A stretch of DNA of 64,000 nt from an uncultured Helicobacter sp. Lineage in GTDB: Bacteria; Campylobacterota; Campylobacteria; Campylobacterales; Helicobacteraceae. This document shows, one piece after another, positions 10,714-19,432 of this stretch. A program made the translations under genes and the position numbers. Numbering within the stretch: position 1 is the first letter of the stretch; the number at the start of each line of letters is the position of its first letter. Below the pieces are notes generated by a model that made no database searches, had not been told where the DNA came from, and was given only the letters and a program-made list of their open reading frames with translations. Where the stretch lies: contig CASFYB010000007.1 of the NCBI GenBank assembly GCA_949298825.1, positions 86,060 to 150,059 on the forward strand, given 5' to 3'.

Positions 10714-10742
10714 ATTCTACTATAAAAAATCAATCAATTCAA
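10714..10742 (-). promoter_or_regulatory. Candidate sigma-70 promoter of the S10-spc operon
   Basis: On the minus strand TTGAAT and TAGAAT are separated by 17 bases, a close sigma-70 match. The predicted start would leave a leader of roughly 55-60 bases before the rpsJ ATG at 10650. It lies between the mrdA-side palindrome and rpsJ, where the promoter of this large operon is expected. The match was made by eye. Confidence 0.5.
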
Positions 10743-10766
10743 TTATATATGACGCTTTTTTGGCTA

Positions 10767-10815
10767 AAAATGTTAAATTTATTTCCTTTTTATAAGGAAA
10801 TAAATTTAACATTTT
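10767..10815 (-). terminator. Perfect 22-bp AT-rich palindrome, probable terminator after mrdA
   Basis: Positions 10767-10788 and 10794-10815 are perfect reverse complements (22 bp) around a 5-base loop. Each side is edged by four A or T bases, so either strand could give a hairpin followed by a short U run. It lies 11 bases after the mrdA stop and before the rpsJ promoter, so it probably insulates the two operons. The stem contains only a few G-C pairs, which is unusual for an intrinsic terminator. Confidence 0.6.
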
Positions 10816-10826
10816 GATGCAACAAT

Positions 10827-12614
10827 CTATTTAATATAGCCATATGCCTTAAGTGCATTTGCCATCCTGGCTAAAATAGGCCCTGCTCGTCCTCCCCCCT
10901 CTCCATGCTCAATAAAAACTGTAATCGCATATTTAGGATTGCGAGCAGGGACATAGCCAGTGATCCATGCATGAGAACGATGATAATAAGGCAACTCAGA
11001 TTCTTTAACCCTAACTTTGATATTCTGAGGGATACTCACCACCTGTGCTGTCCCTGTTTTACAAGCCAAAGGCAATAAAGAATCTTTTGTAGATCGTCTA
11101 GCAGTCCCTTGTGGGGAACTACAAGCTTGATACATCCCTTCTTGAATAAACTTTAGCTTTGATTTTTGAAAATCACTTAAAATGTCCTTATTTTCAAACT
11201 TTGCTGGTTTATCTTGAAGCTCTTTGGCAAAATGCGGTGTAGGCAACTCCCCTGTACCCATTAAAGCTGTATAACGTGCAATCTGCATAGGTGTGACCAA
11301 AAAACTACCCTGACCAATAGAGGTGATAACCGTATCTCCTAGATACCAAGGTTGACCCTTGCTCATTTTCCACTCCGGACTAGGTAAAATACCCACAAAT
11401 TCATTAGGCAAGTCCACTCCTGTGCGCACCCCAAAACCCATCTCAGATAATACACCAGCAATATTAGTCATCCCTGCATTTTGTGAAAGTTTGTAAAAAT
11501 ACACATCTACAGATTCTCTAATAGCCTTAATCACATCACTTTTGCCATGTCCACCAGGCTTCCAGTCACGAAATTTTCTACCACCAAGCTCAATATATCC
11601 TGGCGTATCCACTAAAGTATGCTCACTAACACCAGCATACTCCAAAAGCGCTAGCGCCATCCCCATCTTAATAACTGAACCAGGCGCATAAAGACCATTT
11701 ACAAGCTTATTTAACAAAGGATTTGCCAAATCATCCTGCAAGGCTCTCCATTTATCAAAACTAATACCTCCAACAAAATCATTAAGATCATATTCTGGAT
11801 AGCTTCCTGCAACTAGAATCTCACCATTTTCTATATCCATTACAATCACAGCACCATTTTTATCCTCAAATGCCAAGTCAGCTATCTTTTGCAAGCGCAT
11901 ATCAAGCGTTGTGGTTAATTCATTTTGATTCACACTATCTTTTTGATACTCTGCATACACAACACGATTATGGGAATCTACCCTCAAAATCCTCTCGCTA
12001 ATCTCTCCTTGCAAGAAAGTATTATAGTTGCGCTCTAAGCCAGTCTTACCCACAATCCCCGTATATTTACTTACAATATTTTTTGCAATATCATTTTCAT
12101 CGCTAGCTCCCACATAGCCAATGACATGAGATGCGCTAGATCCAAATGGATAATAACGTTTGCTGGCTGGCTCAATAAAAATAAAGTGATTTTGCATTAA
12201 ATAAGGATAGTGCAACTGCATCACATCAGAAGGGATAAATCTCACCACTTTAATAGGCACATGATTATAGGGGGATTGCTCTTTGAGATAAGCTTTTTGC
12301 ATCTCTAAAGGATCTAGATCAGGGAAAAATTTCTGTAAAAACGCAATTTGGTTTTCCAGTTCTGCACGCTTTAAATGTGGATCTAGGGCGATAGAAAACC
12401 CAATTTTATTCAACGCAATGAGTGTGCCATTGCGATCCTTAATAAGACCACGAAATGGCACTTCAATATCTTTTCTAGTGATATTTTTTAACGCTAACTG
12501 ACTATAGTAGTGATTAGACTGGATAGAAATAGCAAAAATCCTTACAAGCAGCACAAGCCATACAAGTAAAAAAAATGCAACAATAATTTTTATTCTAAAT
12601 TCTATCTTTTCCAT
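10827..12614 (-). CDS. mrdA: Penicillin-binding protein 2 (elongation transpeptidase)
   Basis: PBP2 cross-links peptidoglycan during lateral wall growth and works with the rod complex. The 595-residue protein has one N-terminal membrane anchor (about residues 10-30), a pedestal region with RNGTLIALN and YPFGSSASHVIGYVG, and a transpeptidase domain with the catalytic serine S313 (PGSVIK), SVD at 368-370 and K519-TGT. Its start overlaps the preceding MreD-like gene by 13 bases. That pairing is what one expects of a mreD-mrdA unit. Confidence 0.93.
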   Translation of the reverse strand: MEKIEFRIKIIVAFFLLVWLVLLVRIFAISIQSNHYYSQLALKNITRKDIEVPFRGLIKDRNGTLIALNKIGFSIALDPHLKRAELENQIAFLQKFFPDLDPLEMQKAYLKEQSPYNHVPIKVVRFIPSDVMQLHYPYLMQNHFIFIEPASKRYYPFGSSASHVIGYVGASDENDIAKNIVSKYTGIVGKTGLERNYNTFLQGEISERILRVDSHNRVVYAEYQKDSVNQNELTTTLDMRLQKIADLAFEDKNGAVIVMDIENGEILVAGSYPEYDLNDFVGGISFDKWRALQDDLANPLLNKLVNGLYAPGSVIKMGMALALLEYAGVSEHTLVDTPGYIELGGRKFRDWKPGGHGKSDVIKAIRESVDVYFYKLSQNAGMTNIAGVLSEMGFGVRTGVDLPNEFVGILPSPEWKMSKGQPWYLGDTVITSIGQGSFLVTPMQIARYTALMGTGELPTPHFAKELQDKPAKFENKDILSDFQKSKLKFIQEGMYQACSSPQGTARRSTKDSLLPLACKTGTAQVVSIPQNIKVRVKESELPYYHRSHAWITGYVPARNPKYAITVFIEHGEGGGRAGPILARMANALKAYGYIK

Positions 12615-13075
12615 ATTACCACCAAGGCTTCAGCTATGATATACCACAATACCCATAAATCAAAACTCACTGATCTTTGCGCACTCAAAATTCCCAAACA
12701 TTGAGATGCAAAAAAATACCCAATATAGGGCAAAACAACATACACTACTCCAAATAAAATATTTTCTTCATCTAACCAAGCTGCGATCTTTCCTACTACA
12801 ACACCCAAAAACACAAAAAGCAAAAATATGATTCCTACCATATTTGCTTTTTGCACCTCAAAAAGCAGGCAAGAGCTAAAAACCACAAAAAGTCCTAAAA
12901 AATTAGCTTCCTTATAATCTTTAATATATTTAGCAAAGAGCACTCCTAGTAATGGAGGAAAGAGGGCATAGATACTAGATAATGCTATATAAAAAATATA
13001 AAAAACCAAAAAGCCAAAGTTTTTTAATAAGTCTTTAATAAAGCTATTTCGTTGCAGTTTGGGAAATGTTGACAT
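12602..13075 (-). CDS. Small integral membrane protein, possible MreD counterpart
   Basis: Not recognised with certainty. The 157-residue protein is strongly hydrophobic, with about five membrane segments starting near residue 22 (FGFLVFYIFYIALSS). It overlaps mrdA by 13 bases, the position held by mreD in many rod operons, and size and topology agree with MreD (~160 residues, 5-6 segments). It starts inside the preceding acetyltransferase gene, overlapping it by ~50 bases; an in-frame TTG at 13084 is an alternative start. MreD function is inferred from context only. Confidence 0.7.
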   Translation of the reverse strand: MSTFPKLQRNSFIKDLLKNFGFLVFYIFYIALSSIYALFPPLLGVLFAKYIKDYKEANFLGLFVVFSSCLLFEVQKANMVGIIFLLFVFLGVVVGKIAAWLDEENILFGVVYVVLPYIGYFFASQCLGILSAQRSVSFDLWVLWYIIAEALVVIWKR

Positions 13076-13497
13076 TTGATACAATCCGCCCAGATTTTTT
13101 GATTTGGAACCTTATCCTTGGCAATCTCTTTAAAACCGATTCTCTCAAAAAGATTAGGCCTATAGGTAAGGACCAGAAATTCTCTTATACCTAAGTCTAA
13201 GCCCTCATTGATTGCGTGCATCACAAGATCCTTAGCTATACCATGATTGCGGTATTCTTCTGCCACGACAAGGGAGCGAATCTCTGCTAAGGTTTGCGAA
13301 TAGATCTGCAAAGCGCAAAAGCCTGCTATCCTATCTTTAGATTCCTCCTTATCAAAGGCTATAAAAAAGGCTCGTATCTCCCTTGCAAAGCTATCCTTAC
13401 TTCTGGGTAATACCAATCCCTTTTTAACCTCAACTTCTAAAATCTCTACCATCGCATCTATATCACTAAGCGCTGGCTTTTTATAGTCAATCTGCAT
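13024..13497 (-). CDS. Short N-acetylglutamate synthase-type GNAT acetyltransferase
   Basis: A 157-residue GNAT-fold protein with the acetyl-CoA loop motif VAEEYRNHGIAKDLV. The C-terminal block KIWADCIKCQHFPNCNEIA, rich in cysteine, is typical of the short, stand-alone ArgA type that makes N-acetylglutamate for arginine synthesis. The ATG at 13497 is preferred (AAGGA seven bases upstream) over an in-frame TTG at 13512. It overlaps engB by 11 bases and the next membrane-protein gene by ~50. Its place in an envelope operon is odd, so substrate remains uncertain. Confidence 0.72.
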   Translation of the reverse strand: MQIDYKKPALSDIDAMVEILEVEVKKGLVLPRSKDSFAREIRAFFIAFDKEESKDRIAGFCALQIYSQTLAEIRSLVVAEEYRNHGIAKDLVMHAINEGLDLGIREFLVLTYRPNLFERIGFKEIAKDKVPNQKIWADCIKCQHFPNCNEIALLKTY

Positions 13498-14107
13498 AAA
13501 ACAGTCCTTCAAATATTGCTTTCAAAATCTTTTCTCTCCCGCCTTGATTGGGCTTAAAGATCTTTTCATCAGCACTCATTAATAAGGCATTTTTCTGAGC
13601 CAAAGCCCCCCTCTTATTTGCCGTTATTTTATCGCATTTAGTATAAATTTTTAAAACCTTTTGATCTCCTCTACAAAGCTTATTTAAGCTATCTTGCACC
13701 CATTTATCAATCTCTAAATCCACATGACGAGAATCAACAAGATGAACAAATAATTTTATAGCGCTCCTCTGACACAAAAAATCCCACAAATCTCTTTCCC
13801 ACCGGTTTTTTAAACTCTTTGAAACCTTTGCATAGCCAAATCCAGGTAGATCGACAAAATAACTCTGAAAAACAGGATTCCCATCTTTTGTCTGATCTTC
13901 AAACTCAATGCCAAAATAATTAATAAGCTGTGTTTTGCCAGGAGTAGCAGAGCTTTTTGCCAACTTTTTACCTGTAATAAGATTGATAAATGTACTTTTA
14001 CCTACATTGCTACGCCCTAAAAAAGCGACTTCTGGGTATAAAATAGGAGGGACTTGAGTGATGTTTTGCGCACTCTTAATAAAATGTGCATTTTTAATCT
14101 TTATCAT
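13487..14107 (-). CDS. engB: Ribosome biogenesis GTPase EngB (YsxC/YihA)
   Basis: Essential GTPase in large-subunit assembly. The 206-residue protein has G1 GRSNVGKS (31-38), a G2 region with SATPGKTQLINYF, G3 as VDLPGFGYAKV and G4 as TKCDK. It overlaps lptA by four bases upstream and the acetyltransferase gene by 11 bases downstream. The location within the kdsC-lptC-lptA-engB-mrdA run is one I recall from Campylobacter jejuni and H. pylori too. Confidence 0.95.
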   Translation of the reverse strand: MIKIKNAHFIKSAQNITQVPPILYPEVAFLGRSNVGKSTFINLITGKKLAKSSATPGKTQLINYFGIEFEDQTKDGNPVFQSYFVDLPGFGYAKVSKSLKNRWERDLWDFLCQRSAIKLFVHLVDSRHVDLEIDKWVQDSLNKLCRGDQKVLKIYTKCDKITANKRGALAQKNALLMSADEKIFKPNQGGREKILKAIFEGLFYAD

Positions 14108-14580
14108 TTATCATCCAGATTGAAAATAAGCTTGGCTGGTTTGTTCCCTGCACCCTTAACGCTCATTTCTCCTGTTTTATTATTAAAAAAGATAGCATCT
14201 CCATTAAGCACATTTGCCTTTCCTACCTCCTTAAGGTGAGCATTTTTGTTTAAAAAATAATCTCCGCTTATTGCATCATATTTTAGCTCTTGGCAGTTAC
14301 CTTCCACCTTTCTGCCATCTTGAGTTGTGACAAAAAAATACACTTCGCCAATTGCACGAATATTTTTTAATCTCCTATTAGAATCCATATAAATTTCCAT
14401 TTCACTAGCCCTAAGGATATCTCCGTTTTTTTTCACCTCTACATTCCCTTTTAGCACACTCTTACCACTTATGCCATTACCCATAAACTCCTTAGCACTA
14501 ACTTCTAAAATCTCACTAAAAGCACTAGCAAAAAAACCAAGTGCTACTAATACAAAACAATATCTTATTACTATTTTCAT
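14104..14580 (-). CDS. lptA: LPS transport periplasmic protein LptA (OstA-like)
   Basis: LptA forms the periplasmic bridge carrying lipopolysaccharide to LptDE. The 158-residue protein begins with a signal peptide (MKIVIRYCFVLVALGFFASA) and then has the OstA beta-jellyroll pattern: GNVEVKKNGDILRASEMEIYMD, RKVEGNCQELKYDAISGDYFL and a late FFNNKTGEMSVKGAG. It shares one base with lptC upstream (TAATG) and overlaps engB downstream by four. The pairing with lptC and a kdsC-like gene supports the call. Confidence 0.85.
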   Translation of the reverse strand: MKIVIRYCFVLVALGFFASAFSEILEVSAKEFMGNGISGKSVLKGNVEVKKNGDILRASEMEIYMDSNRRLKNIRAIGEVYFFVTTQDGRKVEGNCQELKYDAISGDYFLNKNAHLKEVGKANVLNGDAIFFNNKTGEMSVKGAGNKPAKLIFNLDDK

Positions 14581-15125
14581 TATTGATTCTCACTAAGAAG
14601 ATAGCGGCCCTTAATATCTTTGGCATAAAAATCTTGATTTTTATTGTAATAAACAAGATCCCTACCTATAATATTCCCCTCTCTAGCCTCAAGCCTAAAC
14701 TTACCCTCGCCATTAAAAACTTCTTTAACAGTATCTAGCACCCCATTTTCAGAAAAAAACTTTAAGCCATCACTACGCTCATAATGCACACCAGAAGGAA
14801 AAGTATAAATCTTTTTTATGTGATTGACCACAGATCCACTTACCACTTCAATCCCCTGTTTACCAAGGCTTCTTGATAATGACACATCTAAAAAAATATC
14901 CTTGTCTTTGTATTGGGTTGCATGTGCACCACGGATAATAATATCTGTCACATCCTGGCTAATCTGATACATCACAAAATCGCTAATATCAATCTTAGCA
15001 ATATTATGCTCCTCAAGATCACTCAAAACCTCATTGCGGAACTGGAAGCTAAATAATGCCACAAGCGTGATAATAAAAAGCCCCATAAAAAAGAGGTTGA
15101 TTGTATTATTTTTTAAAGTATTCAA
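14580..15125 (-). CDS. lptC: LptC-like LPS export protein
   Basis: The 181-residue protein has one N-terminal membrane segment (about residues 10-28, LFFMGLFIITLVALFSFQF) and a periplasmic part with the OstA/LptC-like pattern: IYTFPSGVHYERSDGLKFFSENG followed by GKFRLEAREGNIIGRDLVYYNKN. LptC couples LptBFG to LptA. Sequence alone is divergent; the call rests on topology, length (LptC is ~190 residues) and the adjacency to lptA and kdsC. It overlaps kdsC by 20 bases. Confidence 0.75.
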   Translation of the reverse strand: MNTLKNNTINLFFMGLFIITLVALFSFQFRNEVLSDLEEHNIAKIDISDFVMYQISQDVTDIIIRGAHATQYKDKDIFLDVSLSRSLGKQGIEVVSGSVVNHIKKIYTFPSGVHYERSDGLKFFSENGVLDTVKEVFNGEGKFRLEAREGNIIGRDLVYYNKNQDFYAKDIKGRYLLSENQ

Positions 15126-15630
15126 GCATTCTACCTTGTAAATTTTGAGAATCTAAAATCATATTAATCGCCTCTCGCACACATCCCTCCCCACCATTTC
15201 TAGTAAGTCTAATGTTTGCCCGATCTAAAAGGATAGTATCGGCATTTGCTGGAGTAAAGCTTATAGCACAAAGCTCAAAAAGTGGTAAATCATTTAAATC
15301 ATCACCAATGCATGCGCACTCACAAGGCTGTATATTTAGCCTAGTAATCAAGTCCTTTGCTACCTCTGCTTTATTGCTAATGCCAAGATGTATTTCAGGA
15401 ATGCCTAATTCCTTGCAGCGATATAAAACTGATTCTGCCTTGCGTCCAGAAATAACAGCAACCTTCCCTCCAAGTTTCTGCCAAGCTACAATCCCCAGTC
15501 CATCCTGAGTATGAAAGCTTTTGATCTCCTCACCATTATTACCATAATAAAGCTTCCCATCTGTAAGCGTGCCATCAACATCTAAAAATAAAATCTTAAT
15601 CTTGGCAAGCAAGGCTCTTAGATTCTCCAC
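15106..15630 (-). CDS. kdsC: KdsC-type HAD phosphatase (KDO 8-phosphate phosphatase)
   Basis: Hydrolyses 3-deoxy-D-manno-octulosonate 8-phosphate, giving KDO for the LPS core. The 174-residue C0-type HAD protein has motif I DVDGTLTDGKLYY, motif II VISGRKAES, the lysine at SNKAEVAKDL and motif IV GDDLNDLPLF. The GTG at 15630 is the preferred start: AAGGAG lies seven bases before it, while an in-frame GTG at 15636 almost touches the ribosome binding site. It is the first gene of the envelope operon. Confidence 0.9.
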   Translation of the reverse strand: MENLRALLAKIKILFLDVDGTLTDGKLYYGNNGEEIKSFHTQDGLGIVAWQKLGGKVAVISGRKAESVLYRCKELGIPEIHLGISNKAEVAKDLITRLNIQPCECACIGDDLNDLPLFELCAISFTPANADTILLDRANIRLTRNGGEGCVREAINMILDSQNLQGRMLEYFKK

Positions 15631-15651
15631 ACACACTCCTTATAGCGATAA

Positions 15652-15657
15652 ATTATA
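15652..15657 (-). promoter_or_regulatory. Candidate -10 element for the kdsC-mrdA envelope operon
   Basis: A perfect TATAAT on the minus strand lies 21 bases before the kdsC GTG start, in the 32-base gap after the TauE-type gene. No clear -35 hexamer is visible, which is common in Helicobacter sigma-80 promoters. It would serve kdsC, lptC, lptA, engB, the acetyltransferase, the MreD-like gene and mrdA, which are all joined by overlaps. Confidence 0.45.
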
Positions 15658-15662
15658 ACAGA

Positions 15663-16424
15663 TTAAATTTGCTCATAAATCAACTTTATGCACATGATCA
15701 TACAGACACCAACAACAAGTGGCTTGATCAGTTTGCTACCTATTTTAATAGCTAGACGTGCACCAAGAAAAGCCCCCATAAATTGTGCAAGTCCCATTAA
15801 GATTCCAAGCCCAAAAAGCACCTCTTTATTTAAAGCAAAAATAATCAATGCAGCTATATTAGAACTAAAATTAAAAAACTTTGCCTTACCTAAAGCACTA
15901 TAGAGTGGATTGCCCGCTAAGGCAATAAGGATAAAAATAAAAAAAGATCCCGTCCCTGCTCCAAAAAATCCATCATAAAACCCTACAATACTTAATAAAA
16001 AACATAGAGAAACCATGCCTATTTTTGGTTCTTTAGCAGAATCTAGACGTGGGGAAAATAAAAAATACAAACCAAATAAGAATAAAAATAAAGGCACGAT
16101 TTTTATCAAAAAAGCTGGGCTGAAAGTCAATACAAACAAGCTCCCAAGTATGGAAGCTACAAAAATAATAAAGGCTATTGGCAAACTTGCCTTAATATCC
16201 AAATGACCTTTTTTGTAAAATTGTACACTGGCAGATAAGCTACCAAAGCAACTCTGAAGTTTATTTGTCCCTAAGGCTAAATGCGGAGGGATCCCTGCTA
16301 GCAAAAGCGCTGGGGTTGTAATCATACCTCCTCCACCAGCTATAGAATCTACAAAACCAGCAACAAATGCCACAAGCATCAATACAAGATATAAATACCA
16401 ATCAAGTCCAACAAAAAGCTCCAT
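15663..16424 (-). CDS. TauE/SafE (TSUP) family membrane exporter
   Basis: A 253-residue integral membrane protein with about eight hydrophobic segments. It has the family N-terminal motif GFVDSIAGGGGMITTPALL followed by GTNKLQSCFGS, and a second copy of the half-repeat around GFYDGFFGAGTGSFF. Members move sulfite, sulfoacetate or other small anions across the inner membrane; the substrate here is unknown. The ATG at 16424 follows AGGTGA and replaces a TTG six codons upstream. Confidence 0.88.
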   Translation of the reverse strand: MELFVGLDWYLYLVLMLVAFVAGFVDSIAGGGGMITTPALLLAGIPPHLALGTNKLQSCFGSLSASVQFYKKGHLDIKASLPIAFIIFVASILGSLFVLTFSPAFLIKIVPLFLFLFGLYFLFSPRLDSAKEPKIGMVSLCFLLSIVGFYDGFFGAGTGSFFIFILIALAGNPLYSALGKAKFFNFSSNIAALIIFALNKEVLFGLGILMGLAQFMGAFLGARLAIKIGSKLIKPLVVGVCMIMCIKLIYEQI

Positions 16425-16474
16425 TTTCTCACCTACTAGCAAGGGCTCTATCCCTTATTTTAAACTACTTTTAG

Positions 16475-17431
16475 TCAATCTCGTAAAGTGATAGGATTGT
16501 CAATACCAAGCTTTTGGGCAAAATCATAAGCTTCATCCTCACTTCTAAAACCCGTAATAAAAACTCTATAAATTGAAGAATCTTTTTTTACCACGACCTG
16601 GTAGTTCTCTCCAGCCTCTCTGCCAAAACGATCTTTAGCTTCATTAGCACCCTCTTCCTTTTTAAAGGCCCCTACCTGCAAGGAAAAGCCACCCCCCTCT
16701 ACACTCTCTGCGCTCTCTCCTACCTTAAACTCTTTTTCTAGCTCATTTTTGGCAACTCTTTTAAATTTTTTCTCATAATTTTTAGCAACCACTCCGCCAA
16801 AACCAATCACTTCTAGCCTGACCTTTGCAGTCCCTTTATCTACCATCGCTATATCATGAGCTGCTGCATTTGACAAATCTATAATCCTACCATCTACAAA
16901 AGGACCTCTATCATTAATACGCACAATAGTAATTTTGCCATTTTCTTTGTTAGTTACTTTGACAATTGTATTCATAGGAAGAGTTTTGCTTGCCGCAGTA
17001 TGAGCATGCATATTATAAGTTTCCCCATTACTGGTTTTTTTATCATGAAAATTAGGTCCATACCAACTAGCAATACCATCAAAAATATCCCCAATATCAA
17101 CACGACTTGGGTGATACCACTTACCAGCAATTTTATAAGGGCGCATCGTGGCCCTCTGGATGGCAGCTGATTCCCTCATGCCCACCATCATTGAAGAATC
17201 TTTTTCAAACAAATCAGCAGGTATATTACCACCCTCAAAGCCACTAGTATAATCACTTGGATACTGTGCAGCAAAATTTGATGTCATTTTGCCCCTATTG
17301 CTCCATTGGCCATAGTTTTCATACTCTTTAAAGTTGCCATTGCCTCCACGATACACACTCTGTGTCGCACAACCAGCAAACCATAAAATACATGCCACAC
17401 CAAAATATATTGATGATCTTAAATTAAACAT
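16475..17431 (-). CDS. rlpA: RlpA-family lipoprotein with SPOR domain
   Basis: RlpA proteins are outer-membrane lytic transglycosylases that act on denuded glycan strands at the septum. The 318-residue product has a lipoprotein signal ending FAGC (Cys ~20), a double-psi beta-barrel with GIASWYGPNFHDKKTSNGE and IVRINDRGPFVDGRIIDLS (catalytic Asp), and a C-terminal SPOR domain (FSLQVGAFKKEEGANEA). It starts inside the mltD stop (TGATG), so the two wall hydrolases are coupled. Confidence 0.92.
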   Translation of the reverse strand: MFNLRSSIYFGVACILWFAGCATQSVYRGGNGNFKEYENYGQWSNRGKMTSNFAAQYPSDYTSGFEGGNIPADLFEKDSSMMVGMRESAAIQRATMRPYKIAGKWYHPSRVDIGDIFDGIASWYGPNFHDKKTSNGETYNMHAHTAASKTLPMNTIVKVTNKENGKITIVRINDRGPFVDGRIIDLSNAAAHDIAMVDKGTAKVRLEVIGFGGVVAKNYEKKFKRVAKNELEKEFKVGESAESVEGGGFSLQVGAFKKEEGANEAKDRFGREAGENYQVVVKKDSSIYRVFITGFRSEDEAYDFAQKLGIDNPITLRD

Positions 17432-18543
17432 CAATAATTGCCCTTATTTGCAACCTTTTTATAATTATGGCGCATAATAGGGATTATAATCTTTTGTTTT
17501 GGTTTTAAAAACACCTTTTCCATCTGATTGGCCAGACGTATATCATCCATACTCACGCCATACTTCTTAGATAGGCCATATAGCGTATCTCCCTTTTTAA
17601 TCTCATGAAGAACAAAGCTTCTATTGGCATTAGGATCAGGGATATAAGCCTGTCTAAATCCTGAAAGCTTCTCATAAGGGATATAAACTGTATAATCACC
17701 TTTGCCGGGTGGGAGAAAGTCAAAACGGAATTGACGATTATATTTTTTTAGCTCTACTAGTGACATATCTAATTGTTGAGCTATATATTCTAGGGTTGTG
17801 CCTGCACCTATTTTAACCCCCACAATAGTATTGCTAGCACCTCTATTAAGCAGGTATTTTTTATTGCTTTCTTGAAATTTTTCATAGCTATTAAATGCCA
17901 ATGACATCTCTAAAATCATCCGTATATAGCTACGAGTTTCCTGGGGCAAATATTTTTTCTCCTCATCTAAGAGCACTTCTATATCATTACTATTGGCCTT
18001 TTTTATGGCTGCTTTTAATCTCCCTAGACCACAGTTATAAGCCATAGCTGCTAAATACCACTCTCCAGTATGCTTATATAAATATCGTAGATACTTTGCT
18101 GCTGCCTGGGTGCTTTTAATAGGATCTCTGCGCTCATCTAAATAATCATTGATTTTTAACCCTAGATCCTTTGCAGTCTTTGGCATGATCTGCCAAATCC
18201 CAGCAGCTTTTTTGGGACTATAAGCACGGACTGAAAAACCTGATTCTGCCATGGCTAGAAATAAAAACTCTTGCGGGATCCCAGCCTCTACCATAATAGA
18301 TCTTAAAACAGGGATAAATGCATAGCCATTATCAAACTGCTCTAAAAAGAAATCCCATCTTGAATGCAAGCGATTGGGCGCTGTGACTGTCTTTTCTTGA
18401 AGCTTTGCTAAATAGCTACCTGAAACGCCAAAGGAATTAAGCACTCCTTCATTGTGTCTATCATAGGCCATACGATTAAAGTCTGCAAATAATACAGAAA
18501 TACCCAAAAAAACACCGCAGCTTATTTTCAATATTTGCGTCAT
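17431..18543 (-). CDS. mltD: MltD-type lytic transglycosylase with LysM domain
   Basis: Cleaves glycan strands of peptidoglycan. The 370-residue protein has a signal peptide (ILKISCGVFLGISVLFA), an SLT domain with catalytic Glu in LAMAESGF, followed by SPKKAAGIWQIMPKTAKDLG and YNCGLGRLKAAI, and a C-terminal LysM (HEIKKGDTLYGLSKKYGVSM). The ATG at 18543 has AAGGA upstream; a TTG six codons earlier is rejected. It overlaps rlpA by one base and is 27 bases downstream of tatD. Confidence 0.92.
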   Translation of the reverse strand: MTQILKISCGVFLGISVLFADFNRMAYDRHNEGVLNSFGVSGSYLAKLQEKTVTAPNRLHSRWDFFLEQFDNGYAFIPVLRSIMVEAGIPQEFLFLAMAESGFSVRAYSPKKAAGIWQIMPKTAKDLGLKINDYLDERRDPIKSTQAAAKYLRYLYKHTGEWYLAAMAYNCGLGRLKAAIKKANSNDIEVLLDEEKKYLPQETRSYIRMILEMSLAFNSYEKFQESNKKYLLNRGASNTIVGVKIGAGTTLEYIAQQLDMSLVELKKYNRQFRFDFLPPGKGDYTVYIPYEKLSGFRQAYIPDPNANRSFVLHEIKKGDTLYGLSKKYGVSMDDIRLANQMEKVFLKPKQKIIIPIMRHNYKKVANKGNY

Positions 18544-18570
18544 AAAATTCCTTAAAATCAAAGCAGTATT

Positions 18571-19356
18571 TTACAAATTTTTACCTAAATTCAAGCTAAG
18601 GCCAAATAAATTTTGTGCATTTTGCGTGCTCTGCTTTTCTAAAAAATCCATAGGCCTTCTTAGTATCTCTCCCATCCTTTGAGCAATCAATGGGATAAAA
18701 GCTGATTCATTTCTCTCTCCTCGATGAGGCGTAGGAGCAAGATAGGGCGCATCTGTTTCAAGTACAATCCTCTCTAAAGGAATAAGAGGCAGCACTTCCA
18801 CTAAACGCCTAGCATTTTTAAAAGTACAAACCCCGCCAATACCATAATAAAAACGCTCCTTAAAATCAAGCAAAATAGAATCTGCATTAAAGCAATGAAA
18901 CACACCGCGCGCAGAAGGGAAGCAACGTAGAATTTCAGCAGTATCAAAACTTGCTTCCCTTACATGCAGGATTAATGGCAGATCATACTTGATAGATAGC
19001 TCAATTTGCTGGATAAATACCTCTTTTTGCCTTTGTTTATACTCAAGCCTATATTCTTCTTCTGGTAAACGATAATAATCAAGCCCGCACTCCCCAACTG
19101 CAACGCACTTAGGATGAGAAAGATATTTTTCTAAATCCTCTATGCTACCCTTTTGAAGATCATAGGGGTGGATTCCAGCAGCAAAATATATATCCTCATG
19201 ACATTCAGCTAGTCTTATTGCTTCTTCTAGCTCCAAAGGATCAGCACCAGGGATTATAAAACCAACTCCACCAGCCTCCCTCGCTCTAGCTATCACATCT
19301 TGCACATCATGAGCAAAAGCCTTATCATTAAGATGGCAGTGCGTATCCACCCACAT
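18571..19356 (-). CDS. tatD: TatD family metal-dependent nuclease
   Basis: TatD enzymes are 3'-5' DNA/RNA exonucleases with a TIM-barrel metallohydrolase fold. The 261-residue protein has the ligands THCHLND, GECGLDYYR, LHVREA, FHCFN and ETDAPYLAPTPHRG. Length is normal. It heads the tatD-mltD-rlpA run and is divergent from ribE across a 76-base gap. Confidence 0.94.
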   Translation of the reverse strand: MWVDTHCHLNDKAFAHDVQDVIARAREAGGVGFIIPGADPLELEEAIRLAECHEDIYFAAGIHPYDLQKGSIEDLEKYLSHPKCVAVGECGLDYYRLPEEEYRLEYKQRQKEVFIQQIELSIKYDLPLILHVREASFDTAEILRCFPSARGVFHCFNADSILLDFKERFYYGIGGVCTFKNARRLVEVLPLIPLERIVLETDAPYLAPTPHRGERNESAFIPLIAQRMGEILRRPMDFLEKQSTQNAQNLFGLSLNLGKNL

Positions 19357-19432
19357 TAGTCTTACTCCTTAAATTTTTAGCTAAGATTCTAGCCAAAAAT
19401 CACAACCTAAGATCAAAGGAGCTCTATTTTCA

